This document shows, in pieces, positions 52,763 through 63,385 of a stretch of 64,000 bases of DNA. The notes beneath the pieces were generated by a model that saw only the letters and a list, made by a program, of their open reading frames with translations, was not told the DNA's origin and made no database searches. The stretch lies in assembly GCF_047462415.1 (NCBI RefSeq), contig NZ_JANSJE010000002.1, positions 62,001 to 126,000 of the forward strand, in the 5' to 3' direction. The stretch comes from Thermostichus sp047462415. Its GTDB lineage: Bacteria > Cyanobacteriota > Cyanobacteriia > Thermostichales > Thermostichaceae. The stretch's first letter is position 1. Each line of letters begins with the position of its first letter. A program made the position numbers and the translations under genes.

Positions 52763-53068
52763 GGGCACTTCAGCAGGGGCCGCGGTGTAGCGGTGCAATT
52801 CTTCTAGGGCCAAGTTGAGCTTGTACATCGGGTCTGAGGTGCGGTAGTTCGGCTCCAGGTGAGTCCGAAACTGTGGCGGCAGGGATCCCGTGGGGCGAAG
52901 ATTCAAAAAAGTCGTCGCTTAATTTTTGATTCAGGATCCCCTGCTCGGCAGCAGTCTACTCCAATTTGCTGGCGAACAAAGGGCCGGTCGCTAGCTCGCC
53001 TGTCGGTCTCCAAGGCAAAACGCCCTGCAATTTATAGACAATAGACAAATAAACGCCCAATTCCTGCC
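52763..53068. other. Spacer after the accessory genes; possible gene scrap
   Basis: About 305 bp. On the minus strand a 60-codon frame (52724-52906) overlaps the 3' end of the amidotransferase gene and reads LEPNYRTSDPMYKLNLALEE then ELHRYTAAP. It looks protein-like but I cannot name a family, and it may be the C-terminal scrap of a lost gene. No attC-like site or terminator was found here. Confidence 0.3.
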
Positions 53069-53647
53069 ATGACGACTTTGACGCTCAATTTAAGCCCTTT
53101 GATAACCCTGACGCGGGCGAATTTTATCCGGCTTTGTGCCGCTAATCCTGAGCTGAAGTTGGAACGCACTGCCCAAGGAGAGCTGGTCATCATGTCTCCA
53201 ACCGGGGGAGAAACGGGCCACTGGAGCGCCGAGATCACCACAGATCTAACTCTTTGGAATCGGCAATCGGGCCGGGGCAAAACATTTGATTCCTCCACCG
53301 GCTTTTCTCTGCCTTCGGGCAGCGACCGCTCTCCCGATTTAGCCTGGATCCCGATTGAGAAGTGGGAAGCTTTGGATCCGGAAGCCCGTCAGGGCTTTCT
53401 GCCCTTGTGCCCCGATTTTGTGGTGGAGATCCTCTCGCCCACCGACTCTTGGACTCAAACTCAGGCCAAGATGCAGGAGTACATGGACAACGGCTGCCGG
53501 CTGGGATGGCTGCTGGATCCCAAGAGCAAGCGGGCGATGATCTACCGGGCAGGGAAGGCGCCGGAATTGCTGGAAGACCCGCAAACTCTCTCAGGGGAAG
53601 AGGTGCTACCCGGCTTTACCTTGCCCATCCGCCAGATCTGGTCTTAG
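53069..53647 (+). CDS. Uma2 family endonuclease (DUF820)
   Basis: A 192-residue PD-(D/E)XK-fold protein of the Uma2 family, strongly expanded in cyanobacteria. ELVIMSPTGGETGHWSAEI is the N-terminal signature, SPDLAWIP holds the first catalytic Asp and DFVVEILSPTDS the E-x-(S/L)SP block. A C-terminal segment EVLPGFTLPIRQIW closes the domain. All key positions are present. Substrate and biological role are unknown; some are linked to mobile elements. It lies just after the accessory island. Confidence 0.9.
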   Translation: MTTLTLNLSPLITLTRANFIRLCAANPELKLERTAQGELVIMSPTGGETGHWSAEITTDLTLWNRQSGRGKTFDSSTGFSLPSGSDRSPDLAWIPIEKWEALDPEARQGFLPLCPDFVVEILSPTDSWTQTQAKMQEYMDNGCRLGWLLDPKSKRAMIYRAGKAPELLEDPQTLSGEEVLPGFTLPIRQIWS

Positions 53648-53668
53648 CTGCATCCTGCAACGTTTAGG

Positions 53669-53697
53669 GCCTACGGCCCGCTAGCGGGAAGGGAACC
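53669..53697. repeat. Interspersed repeat GGCCTACGGCCCGCTAGCG
   Basis: GGCCTACGGCCCGCTAGCGG begins this short element, followed by GAAGGGAA. A near-identical copy lies at 60678-60706, where it forms the end of the ProX/CBS chimera frame, and a reduced one at 61523-61543. It contains the palindromes GGCC and GCTAGC. It lies in the spacer between the Uma2 gene and tRNA-Asp (53648-53930), which otherwise shows no gene. Confidence 0.55.
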
Positions 53698-53930
53698 GGC
53701 TCCTCGCAGACACAATTCAAACCTACGATGGCCCTATCTACATTGCCGATGCCGTTTGCAACACGCCCTGCCCATGGTCATTCCAAAGGAAAACATCCCG
53801 CTGCTTCCGGTCTTTGGGGGAATGCAGCCACCCTCCTACGAGCGAGGGAAAAGAGCCTGGGAGCGGTCAGCGCTGCGTGGCCATAACGAGACTGCAGGAA
53901 ACTTCCTAGGTTAGAGTGTGTTCGGGAGTA

Positions 53931-54004
53931 CGGGGCTGACGGGGCTCGAACCCGCAACTTCCGCCGTGACAGGGCGGTGCTCTAACCAATTGAACTACAG
54001 CCCC
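53931..54004 (-). tRNA. tRNA-Asp (anticodon GTC)
   Basis: On the minus strand GGGGCTG at the 5' end pairs with CAGCCCC at the 3' end, with discriminator G. D-arm TTCAATTGGTTAGAGC, anticodon loop CTGTCAC with anticodon GTC, and T-arm GCGGGTTCGAGCCCCGT are all present. The total is 74 nt without an encoded CCA. All arms fold, so the gene should be functional. Confidence 0.96.
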
Positions 54005-54053
54005 AATCGCTGCGAATATCTATTTTGAATCTGGATGAGGATTGTTGTCAATC

Positions 54054-54542
54054 ATGGTGGTGAGTCTGGCAGGGCAGGCCGCAGCCCTTGTGGATAGCGC
54101 TCCGCAAAATGGGATCCCAGCAGCGGTGATGCAACAGGTGGCGGATGTGCTCACCCAGGTGGCCCAACATCTGGATCACCTGCAATACACCACCTTGCGC
54201 TATCCCGATGGCGGCTGGCTGACGGTGCGGGTGGTAGAAAAGCCCGACCAGACAGAGTTCTCGCCGGGAGGCGAACCGGTCAGCCATGTGTGGATCCCGG
54301 CTTTTGGCCACCTGGAAGACGCCCAGGCCACCCTGGCGGAGCTGAGGGAGCGAGCGCCGGAGTTGGAGACTGTGTCTTTTGGGGTTTTGGAGCTGTTGTT
54401 CTTGGCGTTGGGCTTTTCCCGGGCTGATGGCATTGTCTTTTACGACCAAGTTGGGAATCGGCAGCAGGGCAAAACCGTGGCCTGCCGAGCTCTGACAGAA
54501 CAGGTCAACCAATCCCTTCGCAGAGGGGCCTCCCCGGCTTAA
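54054..54542 (+). CDS. Hypothetical protein (162 residues)
   Basis: Not recognised. Starts MVVSLAGQAAALVDSAPQNG at ATG 54054; a TTG at 54042 is in frame. The sequence has a helical N-terminus, LRYPDGGWLTVRVVEKPDQT as a beta segment, VSHVWIPAFGHLEDAQATLA and a hydrophobic LETVSFGVLELLFLALGFSR near the end. It is soluble with no signal. It starts 50 bp from tRNA-Asp on the opposite strand and converges on the kinase gene. Clear codon bias like that of core genes supports reality. Confidence 0.6.
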   Translation: MVVSLAGQAAALVDSAPQNGIPAAVMQQVADVLTQVAQHLDHLQYTTLRYPDGGWLTVRVVEKPDQTEFSPGGEPVSHVWIPAFGHLEDAQATLAELRERAPELETVSFGVLELLFLALGFSRADGIVFYDQVGNRQQGKTVACRALTEQVNQSLRRGASPA

Positions 54543-54585
54543 TGACACTTATCACAAAGCCGGATCCCCGCTCTGCCACCCCCTG

Positions 54586-56241
54586 TCAACTCAAGATGGC
54601 CCCCTGTCGGCGGGCAAACTTCCGCAGCTTCTCGTCCATCCGTGCCCCCCGCAGATCGGCTTTGCAAAAGTTGGTAAAGCGCTTGCTCTGGTCTTCTGGA
54701 TGGCGAGCCAAACGAACCCTACCGGTCACAGACCAGAGCACCGAGCTGGCCACCAAAAAAGCGATCCCAGCCGCTCCCAACGCATAAACCAAATCACCCG
54801 TGGTCAGGCGGACCAGCAAAAAGGCCAGGATACCCGAGCCCAGCAGCCCCCCTAAGCCCGCCAGGATCCCTCCCAACGTCTTGGCCGATCCAGACAGTCG
54901 ACCCAAAACCTGCAGCCAATAGGGTTGAGGGGTGTTGAAGAGGATGCCGCGCAGATCCGCCCCCTGCAAGTTGGCCCCTGAGAAATCGGCTCCACGCAGA
55001 TCAGCCTGGCGCAAATCGTAACCGGCTAAGTTTTGGTTGGCAAAGGACTTTCCCCGCAGATCGGCCCCCGCCATGGAAGGGATCCGCGGTGGAGTGGCCG
55101 GCTTGATCCGCCCGCCGCTGGTGATGCTGCTGGCTCGGCTCACTTGGGCGAAACCGGTGCTGCTCCCCCACTCAGAGGGGATGGCTACCGGGCTGCCGCC
55201 CGTCATTCCCCCCGCGCTGGACTGAGGGAGAGGAGTGGGCGAGAAACCGCCGGAGCGGTGCTTGGCCCAATAGCCGGAGATCACCGAGGAGCCTGGAGAC
55301 AGGGGAGAGTCGGACAGCACAATGGGCTGGGAGATGGGGCCGCCTACCTTCTCCACCGGGATCCCTTGCAACGCCCGCAAAACCTCGGTAGCGGTGGCAA
55401 AGCGCTGGTTGATGGCCGGCTGCAACATGCGGTGCAAAATGGCGTCGAATTCGGGGCTGAGCTGTAGGCAATCCGACCAATCCCACTCCCCCGTCTCATG
55501 GTTATAAAACCTGGCCGGAGATTGCAACGTCATCAGGTTGATACAGGTAGCCGCCAGAGCGTAGAGATCGCTGGAGGGACCGACCGCCTGGCCGGCCACT
55601 TGCTCTGGGGGAGAAAAGCCAAGGGAGCGGATCGCAGTCACCTCCGCCGTCTGCTCCTGGGCTGGCCCCAGCTCCTTCACAGCTCCAAAGTCGATCAACA
55701 CCAGCCGCTGATCCTCCTTGCGGCGAATGAGGTTGGCTGGCTTAATGTCGCGGTGAACGGTGTTGTGGCTGTGGACATAGCTGAGGATCAGCAGCACCTC
55801 CTGCATCACCTGCCGGGCCTGTGCTTCCGAAAAGGGCCCATGGCGACGCATTTCCTGCGAGAGGGTAATGCCCTGGATAAATTCCTGCACCAGGTAGAAC
55901 TTGCCACCTTCCTGGAAGTGGGCGTAGAGCTTGGGGATCTGGGAATGTTCGCCGAGGCGCTCCAACACTTGGGCCTCGCGATTGAACAGCTCCTCCGCCA
56001 ACTTGGCCAGTTGCGGGGATCCCTCGACCGGGCGCAACTGCTTGATCACCCGCCAAGGTTTGGAAGGCATGTCCTCATCGCGGGCCAAGAAAGTAGCGCC
56101 AAATCCCCCCTGGCCGATGCGCTTGAAGGCCCGGTAGCGGTTGCGCAGCAGGAGGGGATGGCCACAGGCGGCACAGGTGGAGGCGTCGGCCGGGTTTTCC
56201 GGTTGCAAGCAGGCAGGGTTAAGGCAGTAGCAGTTGGACAT
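54586..56241 (-). CDS. spkB: SpkB-like serine/threonine protein kinase with pentapeptide repeats
   Basis: A 551-residue kinase. The N-terminus CYCLNPACLQPENP then CAACG is a small Cys-rich zinc motif known from Synechocystis SpkB. The kinase domain follows (about 33-300): GQGGFGATF loop, VIKQL Lys, HRDIKPANL catalytic loop, IDFGAVKEL and SPPEQVAGQAVGPSSDLYAL. A Ser/Pro/Gly-rich linker leads to pentapeptide repeats (GADLRGKSFANQNLAGYDLR, then QADLRGADFSGANLQGADLR). Two membrane helices near 460-510 are followed by one more pentapeptide run. The ATG at 56241 starts right before the Cys motif. SpkB is tied to oxidative stress in Synechocystis; the role here is inferred. Confidence 0.87.
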   Translation of the reverse strand: MSNCYCLNPACLQPENPADASTCAACGHPLLLRNRYRAFKRIGQGGFGATFLARDEDMPSKPWRVIKQLRPVEGSPQLAKLAEELFNREAQVLERLGEHSQIPKLYAHFQEGGKFYLVQEFIQGITLSQEMRRHGPFSEAQARQVMQEVLLILSYVHSHNTVHRDIKPANLIRRKEDQRLVLIDFGAVKELGPAQEQTAEVTAIRSLGFSPPEQVAGQAVGPSSDLYALAATCINLMTLQSPARFYNHETGEWDWSDCLQLSPEFDAILHRMLQPAINQRFATATEVLRALQGIPVEKVGGPISQPIVLSDSPLSPGSSVISGYWAKHRSGGFSPTPLPQSSAGGMTGGSPVAIPSEWGSSTGFAQVSRASSITSGGRIKPATPPRIPSMAGADLRGKSFANQNLAGYDLRQADLRGADFSGANLQGADLRGILFNTPQPYWLQVLGRLSGSAKTLGGILAGLGGLLGSGILAFLLVRLTTGDLVYALGAAGIAFLVASSVLWSVTGRVRLARHPEDQSKRFTNFCKADLRGARMDEKLRKFARRQGAILS

Positions 56242-56523
56242 ACCTTTGGGGTTACCGGCTGGCGATCCGGACAACCGACACAGAGCCGAGAACTGGACAG
56301 GCCAGTTGTGATAGATACATACAGGTTAGACCAAGGAGAAACAAATTTTGCACAACTGCCTCAGCTAGGCTGATTCTAGCGTCTGCCCCCCCTGGGGATA
56401 ATCGGAGAAATCGCTTAGTTTTCCGCGGATGAGGGCGGGGGAAACAAGGTCAAGACAACAAGGGCTAGACTGCCCCGCAGGCAGAAAACTTAGAATTGAT
56501 AAATACACCCATCTTGCCCTGTC

Positions 56524-59193
<2,670 letters not shown>

Positions 59194-59194
59194 C

Positions 59195-59233
59195 TTCCTT
59201 CTCCCCCTGAGAGAGGGCGGAGGGGAGGGAAGC
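59195..59233. repeat. GC-rich palindromic repeat after alaS
   Basis: CTTCTCCCCCTGAGAGAGGG directly after the alaS stop is a decayed copy of the CTCTCCCC/GGGAGAGG family. It is followed by GGAGGGGAGGGAAGCGG. It may form the 3' end of the alaS mRNA. Confidence 0.4.
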
Positions 59234-59335
59234 GGCCCGGAGCGCTCGCGGTGCGTCTCCCACCTGAACCGCTGGCGGCTGTCCGGCCAAGATCCCCTCT
59301 ATTGACAGCGCGCTTTGAGGTGAACTCAGGTGAAC

Positions 59336-59554
59336 TTAAATGCCGTCGTAGGGAACGGTGTCTCCGTACCCAAGATGCTCCTCGTCTGATGAGGCGGTGG
59401 GCTGCTGCTCTTGTGAAGAATCTGCCGGCTCCCCCTCATCCACCAACACCAGCACCCGCACAAGTTGATTTTTGGGCAATTGTTCCTGCGCCTGCACAGG
59501 CAAAATCAGTTGACCTTGGCTGTCGGTGCGAGCCCAGAACTCGTGTGCTTTCAT
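59336..59554 (-). CDS. Small antitoxin-like protein, apparently without toxin
   Basis: A 72-residue protein beginning MKAHEFWARTDSQGQLILPV followed by LPKNQLVRVLVLVDEGE. This resembles AbrB/DUF2281-type cyanobacterial antitoxins, whose N-terminal beta domain binds DNA. The C-terminal half is acidic (SSDEEHLGYGDTVPYDG) as in toxin-binding tails. No PIN or RelE-like toxin frame follows downstream before alaS, so it may be a solitary or decayed module. Family assignment is by pattern only. Confidence 0.5.
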   Translation of the reverse strand: MKAHEFWARTDSQGQLILPVQAQEQLPKNQLVRVLVLVDEGEPADSSQEQQPTASSDEEHLGYGDTVPYDGI

Positions 59555-60056
59555 GCTATCTACCTGGGATGGCGGGGAAAGAAAATCTTATACCAGCTTG
59601 CCCCAGGCTCTGCCGCAGCCACGGGATCCCTACGCCAAGCTCGCAACCCAGCCCGCATCCGTTGCCGCTTCTGGGCGCGCAGAAAAGAGCCGGGGATCCT
59701 GCCATCCCAAATGAGAATGGATCGGCTTCCAATCCTTCCCAACTTGACAGTGCTTCAAGCTGCTGAGGGATCCCCACTTGGTTGTTTTGCATACATGGGC
59801 CCAATCCTCAAAAAGACGGGGCTGTAGACCCAGCTTTTGAGTAAAAATTCTTCCTGCTTACAGTCTTGATGCAAATCTTGCCTGTCGTGTCTGAGGGCTG
59901 CATCGCAAAGCTGTTAAGATCGGCTCAGCACAGCGATGCCGATCAACAAAAATGCAAGTCAAGAGATGGTTAAAAATCAGTTAAAAACTGGAAATCTCTG
60001 GGTTAAGCATTCCAAGACGCATCGGTGTCATCTTGCACTTTGGAGCTTGTTTGGCA
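59555..60056. other. Spacer of about 500 bp, no gene seen
   Basis: Several short overlapping frames exist (59556-59804 and 59560-59742 minus, 59465-59827 plus), none with family features or ribosome sites. The right half is AT-rich (AAAAATGCAAGTCAAGAG, GTTAAAAATCAGTTAAAAAC, the latter with a repeated GTTAAAAA) and probably holds the promoter of the gene at 60057. Confidence 0.4.
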
Positions 60057-60740
60057 ATGGTTAAGAGTTTGTTTTCGCTGGGCCGCTCTGCCGTCCTGTT
60101 GAGTTTGGGGTTGGCCTTTGTAATGGGATCCCCAGCTTCATCGCCGGTCTTTTCTCAGAGGAGAGCCGGGGCAGAGGGTAAGGTGATCCGGCCTGCTGCC
60201 TCGACCAATTTTTACTCGCTATTTTTGGCCGAGATCATCAACGAGGGGTTGCGGGAACTAGGCTATCAGGTTGAGCCCACGCAACAGCTTCAGGTGGCTT
60301 TGGCCCATGCCGCTCTGGCCAGCAACGACGTAGATTTTCTCACAGCCCATTCTCTTTCGGCTGCGGCTGCCCAAATGCGCGAGCATGATCTCAGCACTCT
60401 GTATGTATTGGATCGCCAGGGGCGTCCTGTGGGGGTTTTATCTCCGGCGTCTCTGGAACAGGCTCTACAGGCAGGAGAGGAAGATATCCACACAGCAATG
60501 CGGACAGACTTTCCTCAAGTTCAGGCTTCCACCAGCTTGGAGGAGCTATTTCGCTACTGGGATCGAGAAGTTCCCATCGCCGTTGTAGATCGAGAAGGGC
60601 GCTTCAAGGGCGTAGTGGAACAAGCGGAGCTGTTTTCGGTGGTCGGTCGTCTGGGCCAATCTTGTATCCCATCCAAGGCCTACGGCCCGCTAGCGCGAAC
60701 GGAAAGGGATCCGGGGGAAGACTCTCTTTTCGCGGTCTAA
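60057..60740 (+). CDS. Chimera: signal peptide + ProX N-terminus fused to CBS pair of ProV
   Basis: A 227-residue frame. Residues 1-34 are a signal peptide (MVKSLFSLGRSAVLLSLGLA, FVMG). Residues 41-98 (GKVIRPAASTNFYSLFLAEI, LRELGYQVEPTQQLQVALAH, NDVDFLTAH) are the first part of an OpuAC/ProX glycine-betaine-binding protein. From residue 99 it becomes SLSAAAAQMREHDLSTLYVL and runs on as two CBS motifs (RQGRPVGVL, VPIAVVDREGRFKGVV), which belong to the C-terminus of the cytoplasmic ATPase ProV. The last 20 residues read into an interspersed repeat. An exported CBS pair makes no obvious sense, so a deletion fusing two genes of a betaine transport operon is likely. The frame is intact. Confidence 0.6.
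   Translation: MVKSLFSLGRSAVLLSLGLAFVMGSPASSPVFSQRRAGAEGKVIRPAASTNFYSLFLAEIINEGLRELGYQVEPTQQLQVALAHAALASNDVDFLTAHSLSAAAAQMREHDLSTLYVLDRQGRPVGVLSPASLEQALQAGEEDIHTAMRTDFPQVQASTSLEELFRYWDREVPIAVVDREGRFKGVVEQAELFSVVGRLGQSCIPSKAYGPLARTERDPGEDSLFAV
60678..60706. repeat. Interspersed repeat GGCCTACGGCCCGCTAGCG (second copy)
   Basis: GGCCTACGGCCCGCTAGCGC then GAACGGAAA matches 53669-53697 over about 25 bases. It lies inside the 3' end of the ProX/CBS frame, encoding KAYGPLARTER, and so probably replaced the original C-terminus. Confidence 0.6.
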
Positions 60741-60849
60741 CTAACCATGATCTTCCTGGCCAGAAAAAAATAGGCCAGGGCCGCCACACATCAGCCACTT
60801 GGATGATCCTATTGAGGCCGGTAGTCTTGACAAGCAAGGTGAGTTGGCC

Positions 60850-61251
60850 TCAAAAAATCTCAAAAGCTGCTTCCAGGTAATCAACCAACACATAGCTTGC
60901 CCCTTCTTGAGAGGACCGGCGCTCTATCAAGGCGACATCAAAGCGGCAGGACAATTCGCAAAAGTGAGGATGCTGACTCAAGAAGGCCTGGGCAGCTCGG
61001 ATCAAGCGTCGCTGCTTGGGGATCGCAACCGCCAAAAGCCCACCTTGATCCCAGCTACCGGGGCTGCGGGTTTTCACTTCTACAAAAATCAGCACATCTG
61101 CTCTGTGGGCAACCAGATCCAACTCACCCCAACGGCAGCGCCATTGCTGAGCCAGGATCTGCCAGCCTTGCTGACACAGATATTGCCGCACCCAGCCCTC
61201 TCCAGCATCGCCTGTATTCTGGCGGGAAGCTCTTCTGGGCAAGGGATCCAT
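60850..61251 (-). CDS. yraN: YraN family (UPF0102) endonuclease-like protein
   Basis: A 133-residue protein of the UPF0102 family. TGDAGEGWVRQYLCQQGWQI is the N-terminal helix with the conserved Gly-Glu. The PD-(D/E)XK-like core reads RCRWGELDLVAHRADVLIFV then EVKTRS, giving the G-E-hydrophobic-D-hydrophobic and E-V-K-x-R signatures. PKQRRLIRAAQAFL follows and CRFDVALIE closes the fold. Length is normal. Function is uncertain; a nuclease fold is established for the family. It lies 33 bp after the ndhP-like gene on the same strand. Confidence 0.92.
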   Translation of the reverse strand: MDPLPRRASRQNTGDAGEGWVRQYLCQQGWQILAQQWRCRWGELDLVAHRADVLIFVEVKTRSPGSWDQGGLLAVAIPKQRRLIRAAQAFLSQHPHFCELSCRFDVALIERRSSQEGASYVLVDYLEAAFEIF

Positions 61252-61284
61252 GAAAAAATACCAAGAAAAAACCAGTGCTCAGCT

Positions 61285-61407
61285 CTAGTGGGCGGAGCCA
61301 TTGCCGTGATATTTGTCGGTGTCGTAAAAGCCGTTGCGGGTGCCGAAGTAAAAACTTGCCAAAGAGAGGGCAAGAGCAACCCCCACCAAGACTAGCTTTG
61401 CATCCAC
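61285..61407 (-). CDS. ndhP: NdhP-like NDH-1 small subunit (40 residues)
   Basis: A 40-residue protein starting with GTG at 61407, with AGGAG eight bases upstream (CAGGAGAAGACCACGTG). Residues 4-22 form one membrane helix (KLVLVGVALALSLASFYFG). The C-terminus TRNGFYDTDKYHGNGSAH matches, from memory, the end of thermophilic cyanobacterial NdhP, a single-helix subunit of the respiratory NDH-1L complex. The ATG seen four bases downstream is out of frame and closes at once. Too short for routine ORF calls. Identity rests on recall of the C-terminal motif, so a profile search should confirm it. Confidence 0.7.
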   Translation of the reverse strand: MDAKLVLVGVALALSLASFYFGTRNGFYDTDKYHGNGSAH

Positions 61408-61575
61408 GTGGTCTTCTCCTGATTTTTTCTTGAACCGTGACCATGATAACCTGTCTCTCCTGCATAGTTGCGGGAAGCAGCATCAACATCGGCAAGGCAC
61501 GGCATGTCAGGGATCCCAAAGGGCTACGGGCGCGAACGGAGAGCTTTTCTTGATGAGCTGAGCATGCTACCATTC

Positions 61576-61745
61576 AGGCTGGAAAGGGAGTAGTCAGGCG
61601 GCTTACCGCCCTCTGCATCGACATACTGGCTGAAAACAGCCCGGTGCAAGAGACAAGGCAAGCAGAGGATCTTGCTTTGGTGACGAGACTTTCACTGAGT
61701 TCACGCGGAGGTGAGCTTGGTGAGTCCGTCTGACTTCTCCAGCCT
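61576..61745 (+). promoter_or_regulatory. yybP-ykoY type Mn2+ riboswitch
   Basis: The leader of the UPF0016 gene contains AGGCTGGA (61576-61583) that pairs perfectly with TCCAGCCT (61738-61745) as P1. Directly after the 5' strand comes AAGGGAGTAGTCAGGC, matching the conserved GGGGAGUA start of this riboswitch class. The 3' half has GAGACTTTCACTGAG and GGAGGTGAGCTTGGTGAG, which can form the other conserved bulge. Downstream, GCCTCCAGG could compete with P1. yybP-ykoY elements sense Mn2+ and often precede UPF0016 and other Mn exporters, which agrees with the gene here. A covariance-model search would settle it. Confidence 0.75.
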
Positions 61746-61798
61746 TCGCCTCCAGGTGTGAGCCAATTCCACACACAAGAGAGGTTGGAGGCTAAACA

Positions 61799-62422
61799 AT
61801 GTGGGCTGGTTTTGCGTCCAGTTTGTTATTGGTCACGGTAGCGGAATTTGGGGACAAGACCTTTTTTACCCCCCTGATTCTGGCTATGCGCCACCCGCGC
61901 CGCTGGGTTTTTTTGGGAACGTGGCTGGCTTTGGCCGCTATGACCTTGCTGGCGGTGGTGGCCGGGAAAGTGCTTTTTAAGCTGCTGCCACCCCTGGGTG
62001 TGCGAGTGCTATCGGCTGGAGTTTTCGCGGCTTTTGGACTAAGAATGCTCTGGCAAGCTTACCAAATGACTCCCCAGCAGGAGAAGGAAGAAGAGAAAGA
62101 AGCCCTCAGACTGGTGGAGCAAGCCGAAGCAAAAGGCGCTGGCCACGGCGGGGCTTGGGCTGTTGTGTGGGAGGCCTTTAGCCTGACCGCCTTGGCCGAG
62201 TTCGGGGACAAAACTCAGATTGCTACCGTTTCTTTGGCAGCCACCCATCCGGGATTGAGTGTCTGGGCAGGGGCCACCCTCGGCCATGGGCTGATGGTGG
62301 GGTTGGCGGTGGTGGGTGGTCGCTTCTTAGCAGCCCACATCTCTGAACGGGCTGTGCATTGGGTGGGGGGCGGCTTGTTTCTGCTGTTTGCGTTGGTAAC
62401 CAGTTGGGAATTGTTAGGGTAA
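61799..62422 (+). CDS. UPF0016/GDT1 family Mn2+ exporter (Mnx type)
   Basis: A 207-residue membrane protein with two repeats of three helices. Each carries the family motif E-F-G-D-K-T: VAEFGDKTFFTPL near residue 15 and LAEFGDKTQIATVSLAATHP near residue 137. The middle is an acidic/basic loop (QEKEEEKEALRLVEQAEAKG). Cyanobacterial members move Mn2+ out of the cytoplasm into thylakoid lumen or periplasm. GGAGG lies 7-11 bases before the ATG. The leader holds a predicted Mn riboswitch, so expression should rise with Mn. Confidence 0.93.
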   Translation: MWAGFASSLLLVTVAEFGDKTFFTPLILAMRHPRRWVFLGTWLALAAMTLLAVVAGKVLFKLLPPLGVRVLSAGVFAAFGLRMLWQAYQMTPQQEKEEEKEALRLVEQAEAKGAGHGGAWAVVWEAFSLTALAEFGDKTQIATVSLAATHPGLSVWAGATLGHGLMVGLAVVGGRFLAAHISERAVHWVGGGLFLLFALVTSWELLG

Positions 62423-62426
62423 ACGA

Positions 62427-62515
62427 TTGTAGTTATTTCAAATGGTCATGAAACAGTTTGTTGCATCAGTGAAGCGGAGCACCGAGGAGTGTAGTCGGGT
62501 TTGAAATAACCACAA
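62427..62515. mobile_element. 89-bp element with 16-bp inverted ends (MITE-like)
   Basis: TTGTAGTTATTTCAAA at 62427-62442 and TTTGAAATAACCACAA at 62500-62515 are inverse complements at 15 of 16 positions. They enclose 57 bp with no coding potential. The size and terminal inverted repeats suit a miniature inverted-repeat element or a solo IS end pair. It lies between the UPF0016 gene and mgtC, whose ends converge. It could also act as a folded transcript end for both. Confidence 0.5.
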
Positions 62516-62649
62516 CTATAGGATCTGCTTCCGCTTGGACTACAAAATCTCCTCTCGCCTCATATCCCAAGGGTCCGCTCTGTGTTGAGCTGGTCACATT
62601 CTGCCTTTTGGCTATAGAACTTCCATGAAGTCGGGAGAAAAAGTTCGGA

Positions 62650-63351
62650 TTATCCAAATTCCTGTTCGATGATCCGCCAGCGGGCAGTAATCACTCCTGG
62701 CTCTAAGCTGAGGCGGCTGACAACCTGTTCTAGAGCCTGGTCATCGCGGGTTTGAGTAACCAGCTCCGCTTCGACTTTAACGAGGTCGGGCTTGTTCTCC
62801 AGATCTTCGCTGTAGAGAGCTCGCAATTTGAGATGGGAAGGGGCTATGCCCTGCAGCAGCAGAGCGCGCAGGTGGGCTTCCGCATGGCTTTTGCAAATAA
62901 ATGAACACTCATAGACCAGTTCCAGTTCTGTGCCTTTGAGGGGCTGCTGGTTGATGCGGTAGCCCAGGGGGCGCAGCAGAATATTGGAAATCAGCACAGC
63001 TCCTGCCCCAATAGCGGCTTGGGGAATATACCCCGCCCCGGCAAAGGCTCCCACGGCAGCCGCACACCAGATGGTGGCAGCGGTGTTCAAGCCGCGCACG
63101 CTGGCCCCTTCTTTGAGGATGACGCCCCCGGCCAAAAAGCCGATCCCCGACACCACCTGGGCAGCAATGCGGGTCGGGCTGCTTTCATCAGGAGTGAGAA
63201 CTGAGAGCATGACAAACAAGGCTGAACCGGTGGCCACCAAGGTGTTGGTGCGCAGGCCGGCCATGCGCTGCCGCCACTGTCGCTCCAACCCGATGAGGGA
63301 TCCCAAAATAAAAGCAACCGTTAGGCGGAAGGTGAAGTCGATCCAGGTCAT
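62650..63351 (-). CDS. mgtC: MgtC/SapB family membrane protein
   Basis: A 233-residue protein. The N-terminal 140 residues are the MgtC domain: FILGSLIGLERQWRQRMAGL then RTNTLVATGSALFVMLS, GIGFLAGGVILKEGASVRGL and NTAATIWCAAAVGAFAGAG. These are the diagnostic motifs. The C-terminal 85 residues form a soluble ACT-like domain. MgtC proteins help cells grow at low Mg2+ and tune ATP synthase in some bacteria. It lies next to mgtE and a small conserved ORF, all on the minus strand. Confidence 0.92.
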   Translation of the reverse strand: MTWIDFTFRLTVAFILGSLIGLERQWRQRMAGLRTNTLVATGSALFVMLSVLTPDESSPTRIAAQVVSGIGFLAGGVILKEGASVRGLNTAATIWCAAAVGAFAGAGYIPQAAIGAGAVLISNILLRPLGYRINQQPLKGTELELVYECSFICKSHAEAHLRALLLQGIAPSHLKLRALYSEDLENKPDLVKVEAELVTQTRDDQALEQVVSRLSLEPGVITARWRIIEQEFG

Positions 63352-63385
63352 AGGTCAGGCTCCAGTTCTCGTGGAGGAGTGAGGG

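Noticed and set aside
60850..61250. Plus-strand frames opposite yraN
   Set aside because: YraN motifs on the minus strand are unambiguous, so the plus-strand frames are shadows.
62466..62657. 63-codon minus-strand frame after mgtC
   Set aside because: It overlaps the inverted-repeat element and the end of mgtC, has no ribosome site and no recognisable features.
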